From NCBI GenBank assembly GCA_934162535.1, contig CAKPJC010000009.1, forward strand, positions 8,596-72,595: a DNA stretch of 64,000 nucleotides. The letters run 5' to 3'. A program made the position numbers and the translations under genes. This document shows, one piece after another, positions 18,199-27,365 of the stretch (the stretch's first letter is position 1; every line of letters begins with the position of its first letter). Source of the DNA: an uncultured Clostridia bacterium. Lineage in GTDB: Bacteria; Bacillota; Clostridia; TANB77; CAG-508. The notes beneath the pieces are model-generated. The model was not told the origin of the DNA, did not search any database, and saw only the letters and a list, made by a program, of their open reading frames with translations.

Positions 18199-19221
18199 AT
18201 GAAAAAAGATAAAAGAGATAATTTTACTGCTACAGTAAAAAATAAATTAGCTAAAAGAGTACTTTATGTATGTTCTAATCCAAATTGTAAAAAGATTACT
18301 ATTGGACCAGATAGTGAAAATGGAATCAATAATATAGGAGTTGCAGCTCATATATGTGCTGCTGCACCTGGAGGCCCAAGATATGATAAAAATATGTCAG
18401 AGGAAGAAAGAAAAAGCATAAATAATGGAATTTGGTTATGTCAAAGTTGTGCAAAATTAATTGATAGTGATGAAAATAAATATACAGTTCAATTAATAAA
18501 AAACTGGAAAGAGCAAACAGAAAGTATAGTGGGATATAATTTGGGAAAAAGAATTATCTTAAGTCAAAAGAATAAATTGGAGTATATTTTTGAAACATTA
18601 AGGGATACAGAAAATTGGGCTGAAATAAGAGATGAAAACATAGAAGGGTATTATTATAAAGAGAATCCTAGTTATAAAATTGAAATTATTAGTGAAGATA
18701 ACTATAATACAGAATTCTATAGTTATTTAATGACGAATGAAAGTACTTCTTTTTCTATGTTATATTTAAAATATAATGATACTTGTATATATTCTAAACA
18801 AATTGTTAGTTTAGATTCTGGAAGATTAACAACAGTTGTACCTTCTGATGAATTTATACATATTAGAAAAATTCCATATAAATACAAATATTTTATAAAA
18901 GACTCCAAAGATAGTATTTTAAGAGATTTTTTATATAATTATCCTAAAGGATATGATGATTATGAAGAAAAATATGCAATGAAAAGACTGAACGAAATAG
19001 TAATAGAATTCGAATCAATAGATGAGTTTGAAGATTTTAAAAATAGTTATATGTATAATATAGATTATGATAAAATTAATGAATATGGAAGTAATTATAC
19101 TTATGCTGGAAGTACAGACTTAGAAATAAAAAATAATCAAATTGAGATTGGACTAGGATTATATATGAAGGAAAAGTATAATGAATATAAAAAGATAAAG
19201 AAGGAGAATAAAATATGTTGA
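18199..19221 (+). CDS. HNH-like zinc-finger protein, partner of the STAND NTPase
   Basis: 340 residues. The N-terminal 110 residues hold CSNPNCKK, then AAHICAAAPGGPRYD and WLCQSCAKLIDSD: two CxxC pairs around a His-bearing loop as in the HNH/treble-clef domain seen in defence proteins. The C-terminal 200 residues are mixed alpha/beta and unrecognised (Glu/Asp/Tyr-rich). AAGGATG precedes ATG 18199. It overlaps the SMEK-STAND start by 7 bases, so the two are tightly coupled. A likely effector or DNA-binding partner, by inference. Confidence 0.65.
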   Translation: MKKDKRDNFTATVKNKLAKRVLYVCSNPNCKKITIGPDSENGINNIGVAAHICAAAPGGPRYDKNMSEEERKSINNGIWLCQSCAKLIDSDENKYTVQLIKNWKEQTESIVGYNLGKRIILSQKNKLEYIFETLRDTENWAEIRDENIEGYYYKENPSYKIEIISEDNYNTEFYSYLMTNESTSFSMLYLKYNDTCIYSKQIVSLDSGRLTTVVPSDEFIHIRKIPYKYKYFIKDSKDSILRDFLYNYPKGYDDYEEKYAMKRLNEIVIEFESIDEFEDFKNSYMYNIDYDKINEYGSNYTYAGSTDLEIKNNQIEIGLGLYMKEKYNEYKKIKKENKIC

Positions 19222-22200
19222 ATTCTGATGATAGAATGAAATTTATCATAGATTATATATGTACATATGAGCAAAAAATAAAAATAGCAAATAAGAATGG
19301 TTTATTAGATTCTGCAAAAATGTTTGAATTGTTTGCCGAAGAAATTTGCAAATTATATTATGGAGTAAATTTTCACAACTTAAATGAGAGTACCTGTAAT
19401 TTTCCATATTTTGATTTAATTTCAGATGATGAAAAAATTTTAGTTCAAGTAAGCACAGTAGTTGATGTACACCAAAAAATAAAGAATACTTTAGAAAATA
19501 TAAGAGACGATAAGAAGAATCGATTTACAAAGATTAATAGTGTATATTTTTTTGTATTACATAATGATAGTATAAAAAATATTAAGGATTATACTGGGGC
19601 AAATCAAATTGGGAATATATCATTTATAAAAGAAAATAATTTAATCACGACACATGATATTATAAATAAAGCACAAAATGACTTAATATTCCAAGAAAAA
19701 TTATATAGTTTAATAAAATTTGAATTCGAAAATTTTAATGAGTGGGCAAGAAAATTAGAAGATGCTTTAGATAATAGTAAAAATATAGGAATTAGTAATA
19801 TAGAAACAAAAATTAATGATGAGTATGTAATAGATAGACACGAATTGATAGAAAAAATAAGAAAAGACAATGCTAAGTTTATTTCTGTTCAAGGAAGAGA
19901 AGGTGTTGGTAAAACTGTAATTTGTAAAAAGTTTATTGAAGACGAAAATATGGTCTTATATGCACGTGCAGAAAGATTTTTAGAAGAAACTCATTTAGAA
20001 AAAATCTGGAATTTAGATATTAGGAGAATCCTGGAATGTCTTAATGGTAAAAAAATTATTTTTTTCATTGATGCTTTAGAATTTATTGCCGATGCTTCTA
20101 AAACAAAATTTGATTTGTTAGAATCATTATACAATGTTGTACAAAAATATGAAAATGCATATATAATAACATCGTGTAGGACAAGTGATAAAAATGCTTT
20201 TATAAAAATAGAATCAAAATATAATATAGTTGATTACGATGTTAATGAAATTAATGAATGTGAATTAAAAGATTTAGAAAAACAGTATCCATTAATTAAG
20301 AAAATGTCTCAAGATAAAAAATATGAAAGTTTATTAAAAACACCATTTTATATAAACATAATGATAAAAAATAGTGTAGATATCGATAATATAACGGATA
20401 TTAATAAATTTAGAGAGTATATATGGAATAATATAATTTGTTTAAAGAATAATGAAAATAAATATAAAATCAACCTAAAAGATATTGAAGATGCGATAAA
20501 TAAAATTGTTTTTGACAGAGCACAGAAATTCACATTAGGAATAAAAGAAACAGATATTGATTCAAGAATTTTAAATGTTTTAGAAACTGAAGGAATTATT
20601 ACTTATAATAATGAGGGAATTAGATTAAAATACGATATTTATGAAGATATTTGTTTTGAAAATTTTTTTGACAATACATATTGTGATTGTAAAGGTAAAT
20701 ATCAGGATTTTTATAAAAATATTGAAAAGATAGGAAGATGTGTATATAGAAGGTATCAAATATGGATAGCAAATAAATTATTAGCTAAAGAAAATAGGGA
20801 TAAATTTATATATAATTTAATATTTGACAATGAAATATCAGAAGAATGGAAAAAGCAGACAGAAATAGGAATTGTAAAGTCTAATTATAGTAATTCTTTT
20901 TTTGAAGAGAATGAGATGGAAATTTTAGAGAAAGGTTTATTACTAGAATTTATTGATATAATTAATTTATATTCGTATGATGCTAAAATTGTAAACTATG
21001 AAGATTTTTCCGATGTTCAACTTATTCCTGTTGGAGCTGGAAGAGAAAATATAATAAGCATTGTAGAAAAAAACAATATATATTGTAAGAACATTATAAA
21101 TAAAAATAAAATAGTGAAATTATGCTTAGATTATATTGAACAAAGAAAACAAAAAGAAAGTATAACAAAAAAAATATGCACAATTATGCAATTTTATATA
21201 GAAGAATCTTTTAAAGAGGAAACTTTTAATATATTAAATGAAATCAATAAATGTTTGATTGTAACTTTTAAGCTTTCAAATTATTGTAAAGCTTGGTTAA
21301 ATACTTTTTTTGGCAAAATAATAGAATACTATAATGGAACTGATACAAATAAAAGGAGAATTGCTAAAAAGATTATCGAATTTACAATAAAAAATTCATG
21401 GCCTCAACTTACTGTAGATTTTCCAGAAAAATTATGTGATATGGCGAGTATGATATGGAAAAAGGAAAAAGAAGATAACAGATTTTACTATATAGAAGAT
21501 AACCCATATGGATTAAGAGATGATTATGATCACTTATATCCTAATGTAAAAAACAATATATTCCTTTGGAATATATTTAGAAATAACTTTTGGAAAGGCT
21601 TAGATTGGGCAATAAAATTTGTAAATGAATGTGTAGAAAAATATGCTCGAAATTATCCAGAAAATCTTATGAAAATAAAATTGATTTTTATAGATGAGAA
21701 TAATATACAAAGAGAATATTATGGAAATCCTAATATATGGATGGGATGCACAGAGGATCACCATGTTCACAATTTATTAAGTGATATTGTTTATAATATT
21801 AAAGAAACAATGATTAATTACATTGATAAAAATATATGCGAAAAAGATACTCTTAAATTTTTAGAATACATAAGAAGCAAAATATATAAAGAATCAAATA
21901 ATATTTTACTACTAACTGTAGTAGAATCCATAGGAATGCACTATCAAAATGAGTTTCCAGGCTATGCACTTGATTTAATATCTAGCATAGATATTGTGGA
22001 ATGGGATATATCAAGATATGCAACATATTTATCAAACCCACAATTAGAGATGCTAAAAAAACAAATATTTCAAAAAGTAGGTATTCCTGGTATAAAAAAT
22101 AGGTATTCAAAAGATTCAAAATGTAATATTAGTATAGAACAATATGCACAAAATATACAAATAAACGGAGATTCAAAAATAATAGAAAAATGCTATAAGA

Positions 22201-23933
22201 TATTGGATTACTTATATTCTATTGTTAATAACGATGAAGAAAATGCTTCTAAATATCTTCAAATTCAGAAAATGGATTTTAGAAATGCAAAATTAACGCA
22301 ATTAGACAATAATATAATTAGCATTGAGGCTAATATCACAGGAGAAGCAAAAAAAGTAGTAGAGAGACATAAGGAAAACAAATTGCTGAGTGATGATTTA
22401 ATATTAAAATTAAATCAATGTAATGAAGATTTAAAAGAAAAAAAAGATTGTTCACAATTATTAGTGAATCTTATTGATGAGTTTATATCGTTCAAAAATA
22501 ATAATGATATTAGAGCACTTGGACTTGAAAGAATAATAATAGGTATGATATCAACAATATTTCAAAAAGATAACGTATCTATAGAAAAGAAAAATGATTA
22601 TTGTATTTTTTGGATTGAAGGAATAGAGCAAATATTAAAAAATCAAAGCTTTGAATTCGAGCCACATTTAATTTCGAAATTAATTGAACAATTATATGTA
22701 GATATTCCTGTAAAAACTAAAAATAGGATTAGGTTAATTGTTTTAAAATTTGTTAATGAAAGCGGATATGATGGAATTATTAATTCTATAAAAGAGGAAA
22801 TAATTAAATATTTAAGAAAAGACAGTGAACTATCAAATAGCATATTTAATACAATTATAGAGTTATCTAAAGATGAAATGGAACACCAAAAATTTAATGC
22901 AACATATATAAAACAAAGAAATAAAGATTTTAAATTTGTTCCAAACAAAATTCCTAGATTAAATGGTGTTGATATTCAGGTTAAACAAGAAAAAGAAAAA
23001 AAATATAAAAGTCATAGAATTGGTATAATAGAAAACTACCTATATTCAATGAAAAAATTAAATATAACAGAATTTAATATTACCAATTATGATCTAAATA
23101 GCTTATGCTGTATTGCAAACTGCGGAAAAAATTTTAATGATAATTTATTTTGTAAAATAATAAAAGAGATAATAAGACTTATCATAGACATAAAAAATGA
23201 TTATTCTAATGAATATAAAAATGATATTTTGGATATGTATCAAGAACATGAAATTATTAGGTTATTTGAAAGAGAGTTAGCTTATATGGATAAAGACTAT
23301 GAAAAAATAATTGATATAATGTTTGATGATGTGGATTTTTCAGAATTTAAAAAAGAAGCTATTGAATTTTATCTAGAGATTTTAAATTGTTTTATTGCTT
23401 TATATTGTAATTCTTATAACGATAAAAACATGAGAGCAATGATTAAAAGAAAAATAAAATATATTGAGAAAAAAGTTAAAGATATAAAATTGGAATATGT
23501 AAAACAAGAGTTAAGCAAATGTTTATATTTATCTCCAGGAAGATTTGATAAGTGGAATCCATATGAAATCAAAACAAAGTATGAGTATAAAGATAAAAAA
23601 TTTTTGAATGAGCAGTTGTGTGAATATGGAAAATACGATATAGAAAATTCGATGAGAACAATTTATTTATTAAAAATAGATGAATTATTGCCCGAAATAT
23701 TGACATCTTTAGAAGAAATTCTAAAATTTAATAAAGAAATCCTTGAAAGAAATTTTGAAGGAGATACAAAAATAATTATAGATAGGATCATTACTAAAGC
23801 TTTTATAAATTTTAGTGATGATATAAAAAAAGAATCTGATTTAATTGAGGCTTATGAGAAAATTTTGAAAATATTAATAGAGTTAAATTATGAAAAGGCG
23901 GGAGTAATACTGGATGAATTTCGTATTCATTAA
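19215..23933 (+). CDS. SMEK-domain STAND NTPase, putative defence sensor, 1572 aa
   Basis: Residues 1-150 match the SMEK domain (AEEICKLYYGVNFHNLN, then FDLISDDEKILVQVST), a PD-(D/E)xK-related module found at the N-terminus of defence NTPases. A STAND P-loop follows: Walker A GREGVGKT near 226-233 and Walker B KIIFFIDALEF near 280. The remaining 1000 residues are helical repeats, the usual sensor part of Avs-like proteins. STAND proteins oligomerize on detecting a phage product and switch on their effector. AAGGAGA precedes ATG 19215. The pairing with an upstream HNH-like protein differs from the Avs types I can recall. Confidence 0.75.
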   Translation: MLNSDDRMKFIIDYICTYEQKIKIANKNGLLDSAKMFELFAEEICKLYYGVNFHNLNESTCNFPYFDLISDDEKILVQVSTVVDVHQKIKNTLENIRDDKKNRFTKINSVYFFVLHNDSIKNIKDYTGANQIGNISFIKENNLITTHDIINKAQNDLIFQEKLYSLIKFEFENFNEWARKLEDALDNSKNIGISNIETKINDEYVIDRHELIEKIRKDNAKFISVQGREGVGKTVICKKFIEDENMVLYARAERFLEETHLEKIWNLDIRRILECLNGKKIIFFIDALEFIADASKTKFDLLESLYNVVQKYENAYIITSCRTSDKNAFIKIESKYNIVDYDVNEINECELKDLEKQYPLIKKMSQDKKYESLLKTPFYINIMIKNSVDIDNITDINKFREYIWNNIICLKNNENKYKINLKDIEDAINKIVFDRAQKFTLGIKETDIDSRILNVLETEGIITYNNEGIRLKYDIYEDICFENFFDNTYCDCKGKYQDFYKNIEKIGRCVYRRYQIWIANKLLAKENRDKFIYNLIFDNEISEEWKKQTEIGIVKSNYSNSFFEENEMEILEKGLLLEFIDIINLYSYDAKIVNYEDFSDVQLIPVGAGRENIISIVEKNNIYCKNIINKNKIVKLCLDYIEQRKQKESITKKICTIMQFYIEESFKEETFNILNEINKCLIVTFKLSNYCKAWLNTFFGKIIEYYNGTDTNKRRIAKKIIEFTIKNSWPQLTVDFPEKLCDMASMIWKKEKEDNRFYYIEDNPYGLRDDYDHLYPNVKNNIFLWNIFRNNFWKGLDWAIKFVNECVEKYARNYPENLMKIKLIFIDENNIQREYYGNPNIWMGCTEDHHVHNLLSDIVYNIKETMINYIDKNICEKDTLKFLEYIRSKIYKESNNILLLTVVESIGMHYQNEFPGYALDLISSIDIVEWDISRYATYLSNPQLEMLKKQIFQKVGIPGIKNRYSKDSKCNISIEQYAQNIQINGDSKIIEKCYKILDYLYSIVNNDEENASKYLQIQKMDFRNAKLTQLDNNIISIEANITGEAKKVVERHKENKLLSDDLILKLNQCNEDLKEKKDCSQLLVNLIDEFISFKNNNDIRALGLERIIIGMISTIFQKDNVSIEKKNDYCIFWIEGIEQILKNQSFEFEPHLISKLIEQLYVDIPVKTKNRIRLIVLKFVNESGYDGIINSIKEEIIKYLRKDSELSNSIFNTIIELSKDEMEHQKFNATYIKQRNKDFKFVPNKIPRLNGVDIQVKQEKEKKYKSHRIGIIENYLYSMKKLNITEFNITNYDLNSLCCIANCGKNFNDNLFCKIIKEIIRLIIDIKNDYSNEYKNDILDMYQEHEIIRLFERELAYMDKDYEKIIDIMFDDVDFSEFKKEAIEFYLEILNCFIALYCNSYNDKNMRAMIKRKIKYIEKKVKDIKLEYVKQELSKCLYLSPGRFDKWNPYEIKTKYEYKDKKFLNEQLCEYGKYDIENSMRTIYLLKIDELLPEILTSLEEILKFNKEILERNFEGDTKIIIDRIITKAFINFSDDIKKESDLIEAYEKILKILIELNYEKAGVILDEFRIH

Positions 23934-23979
23934 TATAAGATTTAATAAATAAATACAGGATAATTACAACATTTATAAG

Positions 23980-24057
23980 TTAAAGTGCAATTTTCACATC
24001 TTAAAGTGCAAAAATTGCACTTTAAATATTGATATTATATCAGATAACTGATATAAT
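23980..24057 (+). promoter_or_regulatory. Fic gene promoter with operator array
   Basis: Promoter: -35 TTGATA (24029-24034), 17 bases, -10 TATAAT (24052-24057). Just upstream lies a perfect 11-3-11 palindrome, TTAAAGTGCAA (24001-24011) and TTGCACTTTAA (24015-24025), and another half-site TTAAAGTGCAA at 23980-23990, 21 bases (two helical turns) before it. Confidence 0.85.
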
Positions 24058-24079
24058 ATATATGTAGGAGGTATTTCTA

Positions 24080-25141
24080 ATGGATCAAAAAGAAGATTGG
24101 AATTTAGAATTATCAGAATATATTAAACAAGGTGAACCTAATAGAGTAGAAAAAACTAAAACATGGGAAACAGCTATAGGTTTGCAAGATGTAGATGGAT
24201 TAAAACCTTCAAAATACTTAATAAAAACTGCTAAAGAACATATTGAAGGAACAATAGATATTGAAGAAGTAAAAACAAGAATAGATGAATATTATGAAGT
24301 TCAAGGTAGTAGAAAAAACTTTGAAAAAGAGAGCGAGGAAGCTGATAAAGTTGCAGTAAGGATTACAGAAATATTAAGTGAAAAAGCATTTAATTTTTCA
24401 CCAACAGAATTATTAAATATTCATAAAAGATTATTTAAAGAGATATTTGATGGAGCAGGAGTATATAGGGATTATAACTTTACTAAAAAAGAATGGGTGT
24501 TAAATGGAGATACAGTAATATATGCACCATTTGATACAATAAAAGAAACATTAGAATATGACTTCGACCAAGAAAAAAATTTTTTATATAAAGGATTAAG
24601 TTTGGATGAATCTATTAAACATCTATGTAGATTTACATCAAATATATGGCAAGTACATCCATTTTGCGAAGGAAATACAAGAACAACAGCAGTATTTATT
24701 ATAAAATATCTAAGAACTTTTGGATTTAATATTAATGATGAAGTATTTGCTGAAAATTCGTGGTATTTTAGAAATTCATTAGTAAGAGCTAATTACAAAA
24801 ATTTTGAAAAAAATGTATTCGAGGATACTTCATTTTTAGAAAAATTCTTCTATAATTTACTTGCAAATTCAAATTATGAATTAAAAAATAGATACACTCA
24901 TATAGATAATATTCAAAGTGCAAGAACTGATAATTTAAAGTGCAATAATTACACTTTAGAAGAATTGGCAATTATCAGCATATTAAAAACTAATCCAGCA
25001 ACTACTCAGGAAGAAATATCAAGACAGATTAATAAATCTGTAAGAACTGTAAAAACTTATATGGCAGAAATGCAAGAAAAAGGTTTAATAGAAAGAAAAA
25101 ACGGCAAAAAGAATGGCGAATGGCAAGTAAATGATAAATAA
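24080..25141 (+). CDS. Fic-domain AMP-transferase with C-terminal winged helix
   Basis: 353 residues. The Fic active loop is HPFCEGNTR near residue 193 (consensus HxFx(D/E)GNxR). An N-terminal helix KEHIEGTIDIEE resembles the inhibitory/VbhA-like antitoxin helix. A C-terminal winged HTH (EEISRQINKSVRTVKTYMAEMQEKGLIERK, given here only as its key span 305-335) should bind the operators in its own promoter. Fic enzymes transfer AMP or other nucleotide groups to Tyr, Ser or Thr of target proteins. Strong TAGGAGG site. A second copy of the operator array lies inside the gene at 24913-24958. Confidence 0.88.
   Translation: MDQKEDWNLELSEYIKQGEPNRVEKTKTWETAIGLQDVDGLKPSKYLIKTAKEHIEGTIDIEEVKTRIDEYYEVQGSRKNFEKESEEADKVAVRITEILSEKAFNFSPTELLNIHKRLFKEIFDGAGVYRDYNFTKKEWVLNGDTVIYAPFDTIKETLEYDFDQEKNFLYKGLSLDESIKHLCRFTSNIWQVHPFCEGNTRTTAVFIIKYLRTFGFNINDEVFAENSWYFRNSLVRANYKNFEKNVFEDTSFLEKFFYNLLANSNYELKNRYTHIDNIQSARTDNLKCNNYTLEELAIISILKTNPATTQEEISRQINKSVRTVKTYMAEMQEKGLIERKNGKKNGEWQVNDK
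24913..24958 (+). promoter_or_regulatory. Intragenic copy of the Fic operator array
   Basis: Half-site TCAAAGTGCAA (24913-24923), then TTAAAGTGCAA (24935-24945), a 3-base centre, and TTACACTTTAG (24949-24959) with two mismatches to the upstream right arm. Half-site spacing is 22 bases against 21 upstream. It lies in the linker between the Fic domain and the HTH. Confidence 0.75.
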
Positions 25142-25286
25142 TAAGTCATAGAAGAGAGATAAGAAATATGAAATATTAGGTTTTGCTAAATGTTGATGAA
25201 GTAAAAGAATTATAGAAACTTATGAAGAATAATATTAATGCTATAATAGATATATTAGAAAAATTTTAATAAAAGGAGAACATGAA

Positions 25287-26189
25287 TTGAAACGAAACAT
25301 GGATGAAGTTATAGAGTATGTAGAGGAACAAAATGGAGGAAAATGCAAAGTAATTAGTGCTAAAATTGAAAGCTCATTTGATGATTTAGAATTTGAAGTT
25401 AATGTATGGAATGTAAAAACAGATACAGCTGGAAATTGGTGGGTAGTTGAAGGAGAAGAATTGCCAATGAATTTATACTCACAAGATGCTTTATATCTCA
25501 CATCTGATGAAGTTTATTCTTTTCATATAGGATTAATGAGTAGAATGATGAAAGCTAGGGAAGAATATACTTCTGAAGATTATATCAAAGCAGCAACACT
25601 AGGTATAGAAATAACACCAGTACTATTAAGAAAGCTTAGAAATACTGCAGATCAATTAGAAAGTGCAAAGGAAGTAGAAGATTTTCAAGCAATTGGTGTT
25701 CAATGTAGAGAAATATTAATAGAACTTGGAAATGCAATTTATAAACCTGGTATGGAAGGAGAAGAAGAACAACCTCAAAAATCAAATTTTAAAAAGAAAG
25801 CAGAATTGTTTATAAAATTTTATTTAAATGATAGTGAAAATAGTGATTACAGAAGTTATATAAAAAAAATAACAGAAGCAACATGGGATTATGCTAACAA
25901 AATAACACACTCACAAAATACTACAATATATGAAAGCTCAACATGTATAGCATTAATTATTTCATTAATAAGTATATATGAAAATATTCAACACAAAATA
26001 TTTGATCCTATTTCTCAATTTATATGTAAAAACTGTAAAAGTAAAAAGGTTACTATAATAGGGGATGAGCATGGCGATGATTCTATAGTAACAAAATTAT
26101 ATATTAAGTGTGAGGAATGTGGTGAAATTACGGAGGTAACTTTTAAAGACAATGAAGGATCAAGAACAAAATATATATTAGAGGAATAG
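25287..26189 (+). CDS. HEPN-like/zinc-ribbon protein, possible abortive-infection type
   Basis: 300 residues from TTG 25287 (AAAAGGAG at 25271-25278). An N-terminal alpha/beta domain of about 75 residues (WNVKTDTAGNWWVVEGEELP) precedes a helical middle with ANKITHSQNTT, similar to HEPN-type abortive-infection proteins. The C-terminus is a zinc ribbon with CKNCKSKK and CEECGE. It follows the Fic gene in the cargo region. The defence role is inferred from context; no family is assigned with certainty. Confidence 0.6.
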   Translation: MKRNMDEVIEYVEEQNGGKCKVISAKIESSFDDLEFEVNVWNVKTDTAGNWWVVEGEELPMNLYSQDALYLTSDEVYSFHIGLMSRMMKAREEYTSEDYIKAATLGIEITPVLLRKLRNTADQLESAKEVEDFQAIGVQCREILIELGNAIYKPGMEGEEEQPQKSNFKKKAELFIKFYLNDSENSDYRSYIKKITEATWDYANKITHSQNTTIYESSTCIALIISLISIYENIQHKIFDPISQFICKNCKSKKVTIIGDEHGDDSIVTKLYIKCEECGEITEVTFKDNEGSRTKYILEE

Positions 26190-26190
26190 T

Positions 26191-26233
26191 AAAAAAGCAA
26201 GATTATATTTAAATATATATTCTTGCTTTTTTT
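26191..26233. terminator. Bidirectional terminator between convergent genes
   Basis: AAAAAAGCAAGA (26191-26202) pairs with TCTTGCTTTTTT (26221-26232) around an AT loop; A-run and T-run on either side make it usable in both directions. Confidence 0.85.
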
Positions 26234-26247
26234 AGATTAAATGTTAT

Positions 26248-26544
26248 TTATTCATCAAAACACCCCATAACTAACTGAGAACCATCTACGAACCCATTTC
26301 TATAATACTTTTCAGTAATATAAGTCAAATACCTCATAAAATCATCATAAAGAAGATCAAGTTGTTTATTAACATACTTTTGATTCTGCTTAGGAATATT
26401 CTTAAAAATATTTTCTCTAAAACCATCAAATTTAAACTCATTTTCTCTATCTTGTTTATCTGCATAACACAAATAAGTTTCTTCTATAAAATTAAACCAT
26501 TCTTTCAAAATATCATTTTCATTAACATCTCTAAAATTAACCAT
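26248..26544 (-). CDS. Small element-borne protein, 98 aa
   Basis: An acidic helical protein, probably soluble. The tail YYRNGFVDGSQLVMGCFDE resembles the C-terminal G-F-x-x-G-x-x-L segment of small proteins (DUF6809-like) found at the ends of clostridial mobile elements. It sits with TnpV just inside the right end of element 1 and is transcribed toward the cargo. AGGAGG precedes ATG 26544. Function unknown. Confidence 0.6.
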   Translation of the reverse strand: MVNFRDVNENDILKEWFNFIEETYLCYADKQDRENEFKFDGFRENIFKNIPKQNQKYVNKQLDLLYDDFMRYLTYITEKYYRNGFVDGSQLVMGCFDE

Positions 26545-26556
26545 ATCTAAATCCTC

Positions 26557-26913
26557 CTACACATATATAATCTCGTTAAAAACAATTTCTTCAGCTCTAT
26601 TTTTAATATTATTCATAGCTTGAACCCATGCCATTTGATGATGTTCTTTTAGTTGCTCATTAATATTTTCAGATTCAGCAAATTGTTTTATAAGAAGATT
26701 AACTTTGTTATTAGCATTTTCATCTATATCTAGCAGATATTGTTTTAAAGTACCATCTATAAGTAATTCAGTATATAATCCTCTATCAAAATTCTTTAAA
26801 TAATTTAATCTTAATTGCCCATATTTTCCAATGTGTCCTTCAGGTTGCTTAGGCAAATATAAATTAGGAATAAAATAATCTCCTTCTCTGTGATATGTAA
26901 TTTTATTATTCAT
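26557..26913 (-). CDS. tnpV: TnpV-family transposon protein
   Basis: 118 residues from ATG 26913 (TGGAGG upstream; the TTG at 26928 overlaps that site). ITYHREGDYFIPNLYLP and GKYGQLRLNYLK are the TnpV signatures. TnpV proteins are small cargo of Tn4451-type and related elements; their role is unknown. A clear paralogue lies at 56228-56620 in element 2, sharing about half its residues. It is the last gene before the right end repeats. Confidence 0.85.
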   Translation of the reverse strand: MNNKITYHREGDYFIPNLYLPKQPEGHIGKYGQLRLNYLKNFDRGLYTELLIDGTLKQYLLDIDENANNKVNLLIKQFAESENINEQLKEHHQMAWVQAMNNIKNRAEEIVFNEIIYV

Positions 26914-27128
26914 TTCTAAAACCTCCAAAAATAAATTTTAGGTTTCCCATTAATATCTGAATTTTATACGAACATATGTATAAACCACTTGGGGAAAAGT
27001 TGGGGAAAAACTCCTCAAAAAAGTTCAAAAAAATGCACAAATGTTCTAAAAACCATTTCCCCAATTCTTATTGAAATATCAGCTAAAACCCTTGATTTCA
27101 CTAAATTACATAAACGTTTCAAGCACAT

Positions 27129-27173
27129 CTCATAACCCGAAGGTCGTAAGTTCGAGTCTTACCCCTGCAACCA
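27129..27173 (+). pseudogene. 3' half of tRNA-Met (right attachment site)
   Basis: Starts exactly at the anticodon loop CTCATAA (CAT anticodon), then stem CCCGA, variable AGGTC, T-arm GTAAG-TTCGAGT-CTTAC, acceptor CCCTGCA, A and CCA. The 5' half is absent: the five bases before the loop do not pair with CCCGA, and no TGCAGGG acceptor strand lies upstream. This is the scar of integration at the anticodon loop. Confidence 0.9.
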
Positions 27174-27183
27174 CAATAAAATG

Positions 27184-27216
27184 AAGCATTTGCTAGATTT
27201 TAGCAGGTGCTTTTTT
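27184..27216 (+). terminator. Terminator after the tRNA-Met remnant
   Basis: Imperfect stem around AAGCATTTGCTA / TAGCAGGTGCTT followed by T6; probably the original tRNA terminator. Confidence 0.65.
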
Positions 27217-27365
27217 CTTGCGTTTTTAGGCAAAAAAAGTCACAACTTGGTCACAATTAGGGCGAAACTTGGCACAGCTAAACAAGTTTTAACAGGAAAA
27301 GTATTTCAATAATTCACAGGAAGTGGTATAATTGGGGAGAATAAATATAAAAGTGAGGAGCAAGA

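Larger units (their letters stand above)
3649..27173. mobile_element. Integrative mobilizable element 1 (about 23.5 kb) at tRNA-Met
   Basis: Bounded on the left by a CTCATAAC-containing tRNA-Met-like segment and on the right by the exact 3' half of a tRNA-Met gene. An identical 19-base repeat lies just inside both ends (3791-3809, 26989-27007), and a 13-base inverted pair ATGGGAAACCTAA / TTAGGTTTCCCAT lies at 3860-3872 and 26938-26950. It carries integrase, excisionase, replication genes, a predicted oriT and a relaxase, but no type IV secretion genes, so it would be mobilized rather than self-transmissible. Most of the right half is defence cargo. The exact left crossover is uncertain. Confidence 0.7.
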
